Below, one piece after another: positions 8,656 through 17,026 of a DNA stretch of 56,235 bases. The stretch spans positions 1 to 56,235 of the forward strand of contig NZ_BMKR01000046.1 in assembly GCF_014644435.1 (NCBI RefSeq), read 5' to 3'. The translations under genes and the position numbers were made by a program. Every line of letters starts with the position of its first letter. The first letter of the stretch is position 1. Below the pieces are notes generated by a model. It was not told the DNA's origin. It ran no database searches and saw nothing but the letters and a program-made list of their open reading frames with translations. The DNA comes from Paenibacillus albidus (lineage in GTDB: Bacteria; Bacillota; Bacilli; Paenibacillales; Paenibacillaceae).

Positions 8656-8833
8656 GCTCATCCTCTCTCTTCGAGGCTTACGGGGTTAGCTGACGGATTC
8701 GGGCAGCGAGATTGCCCTACCTTGCCAACGCGGCTTTTCAGCACACAGCAAGGATTCACCCCAAGTGAGCGGCAGCTATCTGAGCAAAAGCCGCATTCAC
8801 CATTGGTTCCCCCGTTCCCACTATCGGAATTCA
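8656..8833 (-). ncRNA. c-di-AMP riboswitch (ydaO/yuaA type) upstream of NfeD-flotillin
   Basis: Minus-strand blocks in order: AACGGGGGAACCA, TTGGGGTGAATCC, AAGGTAGGGCAATCTC, GCCCGAATCCGTCAGCTAAC, CCCCGTAAGCC and GAGAGAGGATGAGCG. These are nearly the same conserved blocks as in the kimA leader. A GC-rich variable arm (GCGGCTTTTGCTCAG against CTGAAAAGCCGC) is typical of the class. It is followed by a terminator and then the NfeD-flotillin genes, with no other gene between. The aptamer identity is firm from the conserved blocks; control of flotillin by it is inferred from position. Confidence 0.88.
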
Positions 8834-9193
8834 GCCATTTGAGAACAGTTATATTACATTCAGTTGTTGATTTGAATCTTACGCCTGTGGCCGTTTAATG
8901 TAAAACGTTGCGGATGACAAAAGAAGCCAAAAATACCACCCCTTCACGAATGAAGGCGCAGTCTTTGGTTTCGCTCTTAAGCGGCCGATGATTTGCTCTT
9001 TATTGCTCCGTTTCTCGCAAGACGACCCAGTGGAAAAGCAATTGTAGCTGTGGCAAGGGAGTTAATCTTGTTATAAAGGGAAATGGGGGAAAACGAAGGA
9101 GCTACAATTGCGTTTGACAGTCTCGTTCATATCAGCGATTGGAACAACGGTCCGTTCGCGGAGCGTCCACCCAAGTACTCAAGCTGATCTTCC
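8834..9193. other. Intergenic stretch without a recognised gene
   Basis: This should hold the promoter of the NfeD-flotillin leader (minus strand) at its left end. No credible frame with a ribosome binding site was seen, and I could not place a promoter with confidence. Confidence 0.4.
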
Positions 9194-9245
9194 AAAAAAC
9201 AAGGGCTGTCCCAAGCAGCCATTTCATGGCTTTTGGGACACCCCC
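9194..9245 (-). terminator. Terminator after two small genes; repeated hairpin family
   Basis: GGGTGTCCCAAAAGCC pairs with GGCTGCTTGGGACAGCCC on the minus strand, followed by TTGTTTTTT. The hairpin resembles that at 47876-47926, sharing its AAGCC and GGCTGCTT arms. Confidence 0.8.
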
Positions 9246-9251
9246 TCTACA

Positions 9252-9277
9252 CGGAACACATTCTTGTCTACCGACAC
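9252..9277 (-). repeat. Dispersed 26-bp repeat, copy B
   Basis: It shares an exact 20-base core with copy A (1239-1264). On the minus strand it reads VSVDKNVFRVEGVSQKP and runs straight into the terminator hairpin at 9194-9245, as if repeat and hairpin form one mobile or amplified unit. Confidence 0.5.
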
Positions 9278-9312
9278 CAAAGGGACGGCTTATTTTTATT
9301 GCTTTTTTAAGA

Positions 9313-9501
9313 TCAATTCTGTTTGTTTTCTACAGATTTCATACGGTTTTGATCGTCAGGCAGTCGGTCATTACTGAATTCCTGGCCTGCCTCTAACTCA
9401 CTAGGGCCGCAAGCACCCCGGGAAAAATTTGTGAACTGCCTTTTTTGCTCATCCAGCTCGTGTTTTCGCTTAAGAAGTTCCTGCGGATCCTGATTCGTCA
9501 T
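9313..9501 (-). CDS. Small hydrophilic protein, 62 residues
   Basis: I do not recognise it. The N-terminal half is highly charged and helical (DPQELLKRKHELDEQKRQF); the rest is polar, with one cysteine (GACGPSELEAG). It has no signal peptide or membrane segment. A GGGGAGGT site lies seven bases before the ATG. The ATG overlaps the TGA of a 47-codon gene (ATGA), which suggests translational coupling, and a good terminator follows. The short length and charge would fit a spore or stress-associated small protein, but nothing in the sequence proves it. Confidence 0.6.
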   Translation of the reverse strand: MTNQDPQELLKRKHELDEQKRQFTNFSRGACGPSELEAGQEFSNDRLPDDQNRMKSVENKQN

Positions 9502-9641
9502 AATGTTAACCTCCCCAAAATGGAATCATGCTGTTTATTTGCACTACAAAAGTTTTCCATAATAGAGCGGTGCTTATGCAAGAAATTAAAAATCAAATCC
9601 AGCTTCTCTTTTGTCTCCAATGAAGAAAACATGCTATCCAT
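9498..9641 (-). CDS. Very small protein, 47 residues, coupled to the next gene
   Basis: A minus-strand frame from ATG (9641) to a TGA that overlaps the next gene's ATG. The product starts MDSMFSSLETKEKLDLIFNF and looks helical and soluble. A GGGAGG motif lies about 15 bases upstream of the ATG, farther than ideal; the second ATG (MFSS) would be farther still. The ATGA overlap with a gene that has its own strong binding site inside this frame is the main support. The family is unknown. Confidence 0.45.
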   Translation of the reverse strand: MDSMFSSLETKEKLDLIFNFLHKHRSIMENFCSANKQHDSILGRLTL

Positions 9642-9709
9642 ATAGACTTAAGATTTCCTCCCACAGTAAATTAATATTTTCTCTTGTTTTCTCACTCGTT
9701 CTTAGATTT

Positions 9710-10612
9710 TCAGCCATTGACAGATTGATACCGCCCCCTCACCGGAACATAAATCTCCATCACCGTATCCACCCGCGAATGACAACGCTCGTCGTAATAC
9801 TCGAAGTTCAGCTTGCCTTCATCGTATACATATCCGCTGCCTGGAAACCACTCTTCAAAAATATACTTCCAGGTGCTCTTGATCACATGCACGAACTCTC
9901 CCTGATCCTTCCCCTCGGAGGTGTCCACTGGCGGTGTGGTGAACACGGCATATTCTGCTTCAAGCACCTGCACGGTTAACATGTCATCGGTCACCCGGCT
10001 GAAGTCCTCCACAATGACACCAAGCAGATAAGTAGCATTTCCGCTGTCAAATGCCGGAACACATAACCCCACTTCTCCATGCTTGGGCGGATTTAGAATT
10101 TCATACATTTTGGATTCCAGGTTTTCTCCTTCATAGTGGCTCCAGAACGAAGCAATATCCTTCGTATAATTGCCTTCCGCCACATTTGTTTCTATGCCGT
10201 AACCCGCAACCTTGAAGGCCGGTTTCTGTACAATCACTGGATTCATTACATAACCTCCGATTTCAAAAATAGGCCCGTTCTGAAGATATCCTTCCATCCG
10301 CGCCGCATATTGCGAGGGACTGTAGCCAAACGCTTTACGGAACGCCTTCGTGAACCCGCTCTGCGTTTCAAAGCCATAATCCAGCGCGATATCAATGATC
10401 CGCTTGCCGCTGAACAGTTCGACCGCTGCCAGGGACAGCTTGCGGCTGCGCACATACTCCATCACGGACATCTCCTTGCACAGACTAAACACCCGGCTGA
10501 AGTGATAAAGTGAGTATCCCGCCTCCGCAGCGATATCCTCGGCAGTCAGATTACTTTTTATATTCTGCTCGATATATTCAATGCATCTCTCTATATCCTT
10601 ACTGTAATTCAC
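9710..10612 (-). CDS. AraC-family regulator with GyrI-like effector domain
   Basis: 300 residues in the Rob/BmrR-like arrangement. An N-terminal AraC double helix-turn-helix (about 1-105: LTAEDIAAEAGYSLYHFSRV, then IIDIALDYGFETQSGFTKAF and FGYSPSQY) is followed by a GyrI-like small-molecule binding domain (about 125-295) with the typical ending FEYYDERCHS, MEIYVPV. Such proteins often sense drugs or metabolites and activate efflux or detoxification genes. No obvious target is adjacent; the divergent neighbour is a glycine-rich repeat protein 230 bases away. The annotated ATG is the first residue of the conserved helix MNYSKDIERCIEYIEQN, so the start is likely correct. Confidence 0.85.
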   Translation of the reverse strand: MNYSKDIERCIEYIEQNIKSNLTAEDIAAEAGYSLYHFSRVFSLCKEMSVMEYVRSRKLSLAAVELFSGKRIIDIALDYGFETQSGFTKAFRKAFGYSPSQYAARMEGYLQNGPIFEIGGYVMNPVIVQKPAFKVAGYGIETNVAEGNYTKDIASFWSHYEGENLESKMYEILNPPKHGEVGLCVPAFDSGNATYLLGVIVEDFSRVTDDMLTVQVLEAEYAVFTTPPVDTSEGKDQGEFVHVIKSTWKYIFEEWFPGSGYVYDEGKLNFEYYDERCHSRVDTVMEIYVPVRGRYQSVNG

Positions 10613-10841
10613 TGAGCCACCCAGCCTTTCCCCGATCGGTGATTTTATTATAGCAACTGCTGATCAGGAGGGCTGTTCCTGTTTTGCTAAGCTGTGAATT
10701 GCATGCAAATCGCTATAACCTGACAGGCCGTATAAAGGAGATATCCTTGCTTGAATTCATACGGTTTATTTAGGAAGGGTATCACTTCAACCCATCCATG
10801 AATAGGCTGTTGTAATAAATTGAATAATGGAGGTATCCCAC

Positions 10842-11558
10842 ATGACCTTTGGGAACGAATATCCAAACAGCCAGGCTAATCCACCCTTATCCCCTTACTC
10901 TACCCGCTACAATCCTTTCCCTTACTCTCATTACTACCATCTCGTCCGTTCAGAAAGCAGCCAGGCAGTTCTGCCCTCAGACAGCGAAAACACCAAAAAA
11001 GAACTTGTGAATGGTTATATGAACGCAAATGTAGGCAGCGGTAAGGGGATTAATCTAAATACCGGAGGAGAAGTAGGCGGTAAACACGGCATTGGCTTAA
11101 ATGCTGGCGGGAATTTAGCCTTAGGTGGCGCGGGTATGTATGCGGGCGGCCATATGGGCACTCCTTCATACGGAATCCATGCGCAAGGCAATACTCATCT
11201 GGACAGCAGCCAGGGTCTAGGGCTCAATGCCGAAGCCCAGGCCTTCGGCAAGTACGGGCTTGCGGCTCAGGCAAAAACCCAGCTGGGTGTCGGTCAAGGG
11301 GCAGGTTTTCATATGGGGGCACAGGTCGGAGGAGAGTACGGTCTAAGCGCCGATGCCGAAGGCCACTTGGGGTTCAGTCAAGGCGCGGGGCTGCAAACCC
11401 ATTTGCAGCTTGGAGGCGAAAATGGGTTCGGCGCCCAGGGCAAGGCACAACTCGGCGGCGGTCAAGGAGCAGGCTTAGGGGTTGCCGGACAGGTAGGTAA
11501 ATATAATGGACAGTTAGGCTTTAATATCGGCGGCAAGGACAAAGAGTTCAAGGAGTAA
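10842..11558 (+). CDS. Glycine-rich tandem-repeat protein
   Basis: 238 residues from the ATG at 10842, which has GGAGGT seven bases upstream; an earlier in-frame ATG at 10827 overlaps that site. Residues 1-60 are rich in Pro, Tyr and Ser (NPPLSPYSTRYNPFPYSHYY). From about 70 to the end there are five to six repeats of 28-29 residues with the pattern GAGLxxxxQxGGxYGLxAxAxxxLGxGQ. Each repeat divides into two short alternating hydrophobic/polar strands, which suggests a beta-roll or stacked beta structure. There is no classical signal peptide, no LPXTG and no cysteine. The composition recalls spore-coat or surface proteins, but that is only a guess. It is flanked by non-coding DNA and appears monocistronic. 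Confidence 0.8.
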   Translation: MTFGNEYPNSQANPPLSPYSTRYNPFPYSHYYHLVRSESSQAVLPSDSENTKKELVNGYMNANVGSGKGINLNTGGEVGGKHGIGLNAGGNLALGGAGMYAGGHMGTPSYGIHAQGNTHLDSSQGLGLNAEAQAFGKYGLAAQAKTQLGVGQGAGFHMGAQVGGEYGLSADAEGHLGFSQGAGLQTHLQLGGENGFGAQGKAQLGGGQGAGLGVAGQVGKYNGQLGFNIGGKDKEFKE

Positions 11559-11593
11559 AAGAGTCTGAGGATTAATCCGCGACGGACTCTTTA

Positions 11594-11646
11594 GAACAGG
11601 AGGGGTCGGCTAGCACCCGTCCTCTCACACCGCCGTACATACGAGT
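11594..11646 (-). mobile_element. Probable group II intron 3' end (domains V/VI) fragment
   Basis: On the minus strand the segment contains CGTATGTACGGCGGTGTGAG, then AGGACGG, GCTAGCCG and CCCCTCCTGTTC. From memory this closely resembles the 3' end of bacterial group II introns (TACGGTGGTGTGAGAGGACGG, then CCCTCCTACTC). No reverse transcriptase motif (YADD) was found in the adjoining DNA, so it would be a decayed remnant. Confidence 0.45.
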
Positions 11647-12363
11647 AAACCTGTTATGGGACAAGTATATACAGAAAAAAAGAACCGCCAGCAGGCAGTC
11701 CGCGCATTCTTCTAAATTTACTTTTAGCCTTATTTAGGAGATGTGGAAAGACTCTTGAGAAGTGGTTCATCATAAATAGTGAGGGTACAATGGTGACGTG
11801 ATGCTTATATGTAACAACAGGCTTAAAATATAAATCATAAAGTTTATGTCTTTTCAACATAACCAAACCCCTAATCCTTAACCAACAACACATCGAGACC
11901 AGCAATGATGCTCGTATGCTGAAGATTTGCAGCCCCCCTGCCCTTTCGTGTGGTGGGAAGTCAGTAACATAAACCATCCCTTGCAGTTCCCTCATACAAA
12001 TGGTTACTCGGCTGTCTTCGCATTCGGATCGGCTGCCCTTTGCTGAATGTTCAACAATATGTCAATCCTTACAGGGCTTAGGTCTAGGGAAAAGACTAGA
12101 CTTGAGCTGATTCTGATCAGATGGAGCAATTGCTATACTTTAAAATGGAAATACATACTTTAGGAGCTACGATTTTGAAAACAAACTTTAGACCCCCGCA
12201 CCGGGCCTGTCCTCCATCTTCACCCGTTTGCTGATGCGTGAAAGCATAGCGGGCACGTCCATTAAAGCTTCAGTTGCGGTTATATTCGTGGAACTTTTAC
12301 TCATGCAAATGGTATCGGCACAACAGAATACAATGCCCAAATCAAATTTTGGAGGCAGTTGAA
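11647..12363. other. Intergenic stretch, probably mobile-element debris
   Basis: About 700 bases without a convincing gene. A 113-codon minus frame (11654-11995) has no ribosome binding site and no family resemblance. Its position next to the intron-like 3' end suggests degenerate element DNA. The promoter of the next membrane protein should be at the right end. Confidence 0.35.
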
Positions 12364-13086
12364 ATGAATGACGAGCTACAACGTACGTTAAGTGAGATCA
12401 TTGAATCAGGTTCACAATCTAACCCCGTCGTGAATGCACTCATTAGTGATTATGTTAAGTATCATGCTGTACTTGTTATTATTGGTGGATGTTTGGTACT
12501 CATACTCGCATTGCTTAGTATAATTTTTCGGACTAAATTTAAAAGATCACCTAAGATAAGCAAATTAAAATGGGGATTTGAAAGAAAAGCATACTTTTCT
12601 TTCGCGCTTTTAAGTAGTAGTGTCGCTTTATTAATGATTTTGATTGTTGTGGCAAATCTGATCAATGCCTTGAATCCATTGCATGGGTTCTCATTGATTA
12701 ATGTTTCGTTTGAAATATCCAATGAAGCAACATATAAGGACGAATTACGCTATGCGTTCAATGAATGGGTACAATTAGGTAATGAAAATATCCCGTCTAT
12801 TCTTCAGGAAAAGATTAATAGGCGCATTGAGTTTCATACTACAAAAGCTATTGTTTGTGGAAATTTGTTGATACTATTTGTGGGACTTAGTGTGTATATT
12901 TGGAACGCATTAGTAACAAGAGCTAAATCAAATGATTCAAAATGGAGATTTAAAGAAAAAACCTACTTTGGTATTGGAATTGCCACAGTTGTTCTTTCTT
13001 TGTTAATGATGGTGATAGTAGTAGCAAACATGCAAGCAGCATTTGCGCCTATAACATTATTTATGATGAATTTGTTTAATGGCTGA
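12364..13086 (+). CDS. Four-helix membrane protein with internal duplication
   Basis: 240 residues from the ATG at 12364, with GGAGG eight bases upstream; 30 further in-frame codons upstream lack such a site. Two halves repeat the same plan. Each has a first helix (VLVIIGGCLVLILALLSIIF; LLILFVGLSVYIW), a basic loop with KWGFERKAYF or KWRFKEKTYF, and a second helix ending in VVANLINALNP or VVANMQAAFAP. A 55-residue soluble stretch links the halves. The pattern suggests duplication of a two-helix unit. I do not recognise the family. The gene is AT-rich relative to its neighbours. Confidence 0.75.
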   Translation: MNDELQRTLSEIIESGSQSNPVVNALISDYVKYHAVLVIIGGCLVLILALLSIIFRTKFKRSPKISKLKWGFERKAYFSFALLSSSVALLMILIVVANLINALNPLHGFSLINVSFEISNEATYKDELRYAFNEWVQLGNENIPSILQEKINRRIEFHTTKAIVCGNLLILFVGLSVYIWNALVTRAKSNDSKWRFKEKTYFGIGIATVVLSLLMMVIVVANMQAAFAPITLFMMNLFNG

Positions 13087-13176
13087 ATGCACTGGTATGA
13101 GACCGACCTAATTCACATAAAATTTCTTCTCATTTAGTTAGTTGATTTGCATAACACTTAATTGTTGTTCCGTATT

Positions 13177-13226
13177 AAAAAGGCCCATTTCCTCTCAAAG
13201 TAGTGAGGAAATGAGCCCGATTTTTA
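13177..13226. terminator. Bidirectional terminator between convergent genes
   Basis: GCCCATTTCCTC and GAGGAAATGAGC arms with T-runs on both sides. It serves the plus-strand membrane protein and the minus-strand ABC operon. Confidence 0.8.
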
Positions 13227-13235
13227 ATAAACGAA

Positions 13236-14945
13236 TTAGTTAGTAGACCATAGCTTAATCCGGTCTTGGATATGCTTGGTATAGGCTTCTTCCATTTCTT
13301 TAACTCCAGCTTTATCCAGTTCGGCCATATAGGCGTCCCAAATCTTATCAAATTCCTCCGGCTTGGACATAACCGCTTCCGGAATGCGTTTCCATGTAAT
13401 ATCCTTCATTTTGACACCTAGTATAACAGCAGGATCGTCATTTGCTAGTGGCATTGTGTAAGCTGCGCCGTAAGCTCTTGGTTGGAATTCCTCTTCCTTA
13501 GGGAAAAGATCTTTCCAATGCTCCGCCTTGTAAGCTTTTAGAGCTTCCTTTTCAGACTCGCTGTAACTTGCGGTCAACATTTCCGGATAATTACGTGTGA
13601 AATAGTTGCCGGTTGAATCCTTAATTCCATCCCCGTAATGAACCATCATGTTCCAGTAAAGTCCTACACCTGATTCTTTTTGGAAACCCGCATTGTCTTT
13701 GTTCATCCGTTCCTGTACAGCCGGAATAACCACACGTTTGCCAGCTTCAACCGTGTAATGCTTCCCTTCAATCCCCCAGTTATTCAGAATTTGTCCCTCT
13801 TCTGATGCCAGAAAGTCAAGGAACTTAATTGCACGTACCGGGTCCTCACACTTGCTGGAAATCGAGATTCCGTAACCTCCGTCAAAGCCGGCAGACCAGA
13901 AACTGGTATCCTTGTACTCATTACTCATGGTAACCGGATAATGACCGTAAGTCTGGTCGAATTTCCCTGCAGCCTTTAGCGCATTCTGTGCGTCGCCATA
14001 ATCCCATTCCGGATCAGCCAAGCCAAGAACACGGCCCGAAGCCACTTTAGCCTTAAACTGGTCGGTCTTTTGCACGAAGCTTTCCGGATCAAGCAGTCCG
14101 ATGTCGTTCATGTGGTTCAACCAGCGAAAATATTCTTTCTCTTCCGGACGGCGGAAATGATAAATCGCTTGATGCGTTTCTTGATCAATGTAATATTCGC
14201 CGTCATCCGGTCCTCCGGTTGTCTGGAATCCCGAGTTGGTGACCTGGTACATATGCCAATCGTCCCCATTCAGCGAAAGCCCGATATTTTTGTTGCCATT
14301 TTCGTTCGTCGGATGTTTGGTGATATAATCCTGGATAACTTTTTCGAATTCCTTCACCGTACGTATTTCAGGATATCCAGCTTCCTTGACGACACGGTGT
14401 TGGAGTTCAAATCCCCCGTCGGCTTTAATTTTCTTCTCATCAACGGCGGACCAAGTTGGAATAGCGTAAATTGCTTGATCGTCCAAATTGTATTTTGTGC
14501 GGACAATTTTGTCTCCTAGCATTTTTTTGATGTTAGGCGCGTGCTCCTCGATCAAATCCGTCAGATCGAGAATAGCTCCAGCGTCGACAAGTTTGCCGAC
14601 ATCCGCCTTTGCAGCTATCAAATCAGGATAGTTGCCTGTCGCTGCAATCAGTGAAATCTTTTGTACCGGGTCACCGACAGCAAACTCAGCATCTAGGGTT
14701 ACCCCGGTTTTTTCAGCAATAATCTTACCGACTTCATCCTTCATGTTATTCCAATTCGTACTGGAGTCCTCCGAAAAATAAGTAAGCGTAATCGGCTTCG
14801 AATTATTCCCGGACGTAGAACCTCCTTCTGCATTGCTTCCCTCTCCGGCAGTAGCACCGTTATTGCCACTACACCCTCCAAGTGTCGACGATAAAGTCAG
14901 CGCCAGTATGGAAGACATAACCATCCCTTTTTTTCCTAATTTCAT
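13236..14945 (-). CDS. Extracellular solute-binding lipoprotein of a CUT1-type ABC transporter
   Basis: 569 residues. It has a lipoprotein signal peptide with a lipobox (ALTLSSTLGGCSGNN, cysteine at 25), a Ser/Gly linker, and a family 1-like binding fold starting with ITLTYFSEDSSTNW. Its length matches the LplA/YtcQ group of large Paenibacillus binding proteins. It captures an oligosaccharide outside the membrane for the two permeases encoded just upstream. The ribosome binding site GGGGGGAG precedes the ATG. It is last in the kinase-regulator-permease-permease-binding protein run and is followed by a strong terminator. The nearby alpha-galactosidase suggests an alpha-galactoside substrate, but that is inference; the ATPase (usually a shared MsmX-type protein) is not in the window. 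Confidence 0.9.
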   Translation of the reverse strand: MKLGKKGMVMSSILALTLSSTLGGCSGNNGATAGEGSNAEGGSTSGNNSKPITLTYFSEDSSTNWNNMKDEVGKIIAEKTGVTLDAEFAVGDPVQKISLIAATGNYPDLIAAKADVGKLVDAGAILDLTDLIEEHAPNIKKMLGDKIVRTKYNLDDQAIYAIPTWSAVDEKKIKADGGFELQHRVVKEAGYPEIRTVKEFEKVIQDYITKHPTNENGNKNIGLSLNGDDWHMYQVTNSGFQTTGGPDDGEYYIDQETHQAIYHFRRPEEKEYFRWLNHMNDIGLLDPESFVQKTDQFKAKVASGRVLGLADPEWDYGDAQNALKAAGKFDQTYGHYPVTMSNEYKDTSFWSAGFDGGYGISISSKCEDPVRAIKFLDFLASEEGQILNNWGIEGKHYTVEAGKRVVIPAVQERMNKDNAGFQKESGVGLYWNMMVHYGDGIKDSTGNYFTRNYPEMLTASYSESEKEALKAYKAEHWKDLFPKEEEFQPRAYGAAYTMPLANDDPAVILGVKMKDITWKRIPEAVMSKPEEFDKIWDAYMAELDKAGVKEMEEAYTKHIQDRIKLWSTN

Positions 14946-15032
14946 GAAGCTCCCCCCAAAAAAATAATGAATTAGTTAATAATTTCTATGGAACAGGCTA
15001 TTTGCCTGTGCTCACCATGGGCCAGTATCGTT

Positions 15033-15971
15033 TTAACTCTTTACTGCGCCGAGCGTCATACCTTTGACAAAGTATTTTTGCAAAAAAGGATAAACGATAA
15101 GAATCGGCACCGTAACAATAATAGTGATGGCCATTTTTACGGATTCCGGCGAAATTTGTGTCATGCGCTCAGCCATATTAGCGGCATCTTGAGAGTTGTT
15201 TGCACTTGTTGTAGTACTTTGCAAAATTTTCATTAACTCATATTGCAGAGTTGTCAAAGATTCGTTAGACCCATTAAAAAGATAAGTATCGAACCAGGAA
15301 TTCCATTGCCCCACCGCCAAGAAGAGAGCCACAGTGGCCAATGCGGGTTTGCAAAGAGGAAGAATAACGCGCCAGTATATAGTGAAATCGTTGGCGCCAT
15401 CCAGCTTAGCTGATTCTTGTAGCGCATAAGGCAAACCGTCTATAAAGGAACGGATAACGAAGACATTAAATGCACTTACAAGACCTGGAAAAATGTAGAC
15501 AGCAAACGTATCAATTAAGTGCAGATCCCTCATCAGGATAAAACCCGGAATCAAGCCCCCGGTAACATACATAGTGACAGCAAGAAAAATTGAAATGAAT
15601 TTTCTCGCCTGAAAATCACTTCGCGCAAGCGTGTAAGCCAGCATAGAACCGCTGATCAAGCCTGCTATGGTACCAATGACGGTCCGCAGAAAGGAAATTT
15701 TGAACCCGGTAATCAAGCTTTCATAGGTGAAAATCAGGCTATAGTTATCCAATGTAAATCGCCTTGGCCAGATGGTGATTCCTCCTCTAACGGTATCTAC
15801 TGAATCGTTAAAGGATATGGCCAGTACGTTCAAGAATGGATAGATCGTCAGAATGGTTACGACAATCATTGAAAGATAAACGATTACTTCAAGGATTCGA
15901 TCTTGTGGCGCTTTCGCCTGTAGGCTCTGTTTTACCCGGCCGACCGGCGCATCCCTATTAACAACCCCCAT
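15033..15971 (-). CDS. Carbohydrate ABC transporter permease (LplC/YtcP-like)
   Basis: 312 residues with six predicted membrane helices. The conserved ATPase-contact (EAA) loop of CUT1 permeases is seen as ALQESAKLDGANDFTIYWRV. The ending TLGAVKS and the opening segment with YPFLNVLAISFND are typical of the LplC subgroup. It begins 14 bases after the stop of the first permease gene, with a GGAAGGG ribosome binding site, so the two are translated from one message. It forms the membrane channel with its partner and moves the sugar delivered by the lipoprotein. Confidence 0.9.
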   Translation of the reverse strand: MGVVNRDAPVGRVKQSLQAKAPQDRILEVIVYLSMIVVTILTIYPFLNVLAISFNDSVDTVRGGITIWPRRFTLDNYSLIFTYESLITGFKISFLRTVIGTIAGLISGSMLAYTLARSDFQARKFISIFLAVTMYVTGGLIPGFILMRDLHLIDTFAVYIFPGLVSAFNVFVIRSFIDGLPYALQESAKLDGANDFTIYWRVILPLCKPALATVALFLAVGQWNSWFDTYLFNGSNESLTTLQYELMKILQSTTTSANNSQDAANMAERMTQISPESVKMAITIIVTVPILIVYPFLQKYFVKGMTLGAVKS

Positions 15972-15985
15972 GTCACCCTTCCTCC

Positions 15986-16942
15986 TTACATAATGCTTTC
16001 ATTTGTAAAGCGCTTGAAAATTCCGTTGGCCGCAAACAATAGGATCAGGCTTATCAATGAATTGAAGATATTGATAGCCGTTCCGAAGGAGTATCGTCCC
16101 ATAGCCAGACCATAATTAAGCGCATACAAATCAAGCACTTCAGAGTAATCGATGACCAGGTGATTCCCTAGCAGGAATTGTTTCTCAAAGCCTGTACCTA
16201 GCAGATGACCAATGGACATAATCAAAAGGACGATCATTGTCGGCCGGATACCCGGCAACGTAATATGCCATATTTGTTTCAATCGGCTCGCGCCGTCCAC
16301 CCGTGCAGCTTCATACAATTCAGGCCCAATCCCGGATATAGCAGCCAGGTAAATAATAGCGTTCCAGCCTGTTTCCTTCCAAATATCCGCACTGGTTACA
16401 ATCCCCCAAAATAAGTGACCTTGTGCCATAAACTGAATCGGCTGATCGATGAGGTTCAGGCCAAGAAGGATATCATTCACTACTCCACCGTCCGTCGAGA
16501 GCATTTTGGTGACAATCCCTGCAGCAACCACCCAGGAAACAAAGTGTGGAAGATAAGATACGGTCTGGACGAACCGTTTTAAAGCCTGTACACGGACCTC
16601 ATTTAGGAGCAGAGCAAAGACGACCGGCACGATGAAACCGGCGATCAGTCCCATAAAACTCATAGCCAGCGTGTTTCGCAGCACTTGGTAGAAGTGGTCA
16701 TCCCTGAACAAGGTGCGAAAATGCTCCAAGCCCACCCATTTCTGTTCAAAAAAACTTAATCCAGGTTTATATTTCTGGAAGGACATGGTCCAGCCCCATA
16801 AAGGTAAATACTGGAACACAAAGACCCAAAGAACGAAAGGTATAGACATGTAGTAAAGATACTTCTGATTTTTAAACTCCTTCCAGGCTCTCTTTTTTCT
16901 CTTTTTGTATGCGTTTTCTGTACTTGCTGTTAACGTATTCAT
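15986..16942 (-). CDS. Carbohydrate ABC transporter permease (LplB-like)
   Basis: 318 residues with six predicted helices. The hallmark early motif of LplB proteins is present (YLYYMSIPFVLWVFVFQYLP, then GWTMSFQKYKPGLSF). The EAA loop reads LYEAARVDGASRLKQIWHI. A strong GGGGAGGA site precedes the ATG. It is the first transport gene after the response regulator (84-base gap) and pairs with the LplC-like permease. Confidence 0.9.
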   Translation of the reverse strand: MNTLTASTENAYKKRKKRAWKEFKNQKYLYYMSIPFVLWVFVFQYLPLWGWTMSFQKYKPGLSFFEQKWVGLEHFRTLFRDDHFYQVLRNTLAMSFMGLIAGFIVPVVFALLLNEVRVQALKRFVQTVSYLPHFVSWVVAAGIVTKMLSTDGGVVNDILLGLNLIDQPIQFMAQGHLFWGIVTSADIWKETGWNAIIYLAAISGIGPELYEAARVDGASRLKQIWHITLPGIRPTMIVLLIMSIGHLLGTGFEKQFLLGNHLVIDYSEVLDLYALNYGLAMGRYSFGTAINIFNSLISLILLFAANGIFKRFTNESIM

Positions 16943-17026
16943 AGTTCCTCCCCTCTCTTGAATTCATAATAAATCAGAAGGGAGGCATGGCCCATACTAA
17001 GAATTTCGGGGAAAATCATCCACTAA

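Noticed and set aside
10827..10841. Earlier ATG of the glycine-rich repeat protein
   Set aside because: It overlaps the GGAGGT that serves the ATG at 10842.
11654..11995. 113-codon minus frame next to the intron-like fragment
   Set aside because: No reverse transcriptase motifs, no ribosome binding site, unrecognisable product.
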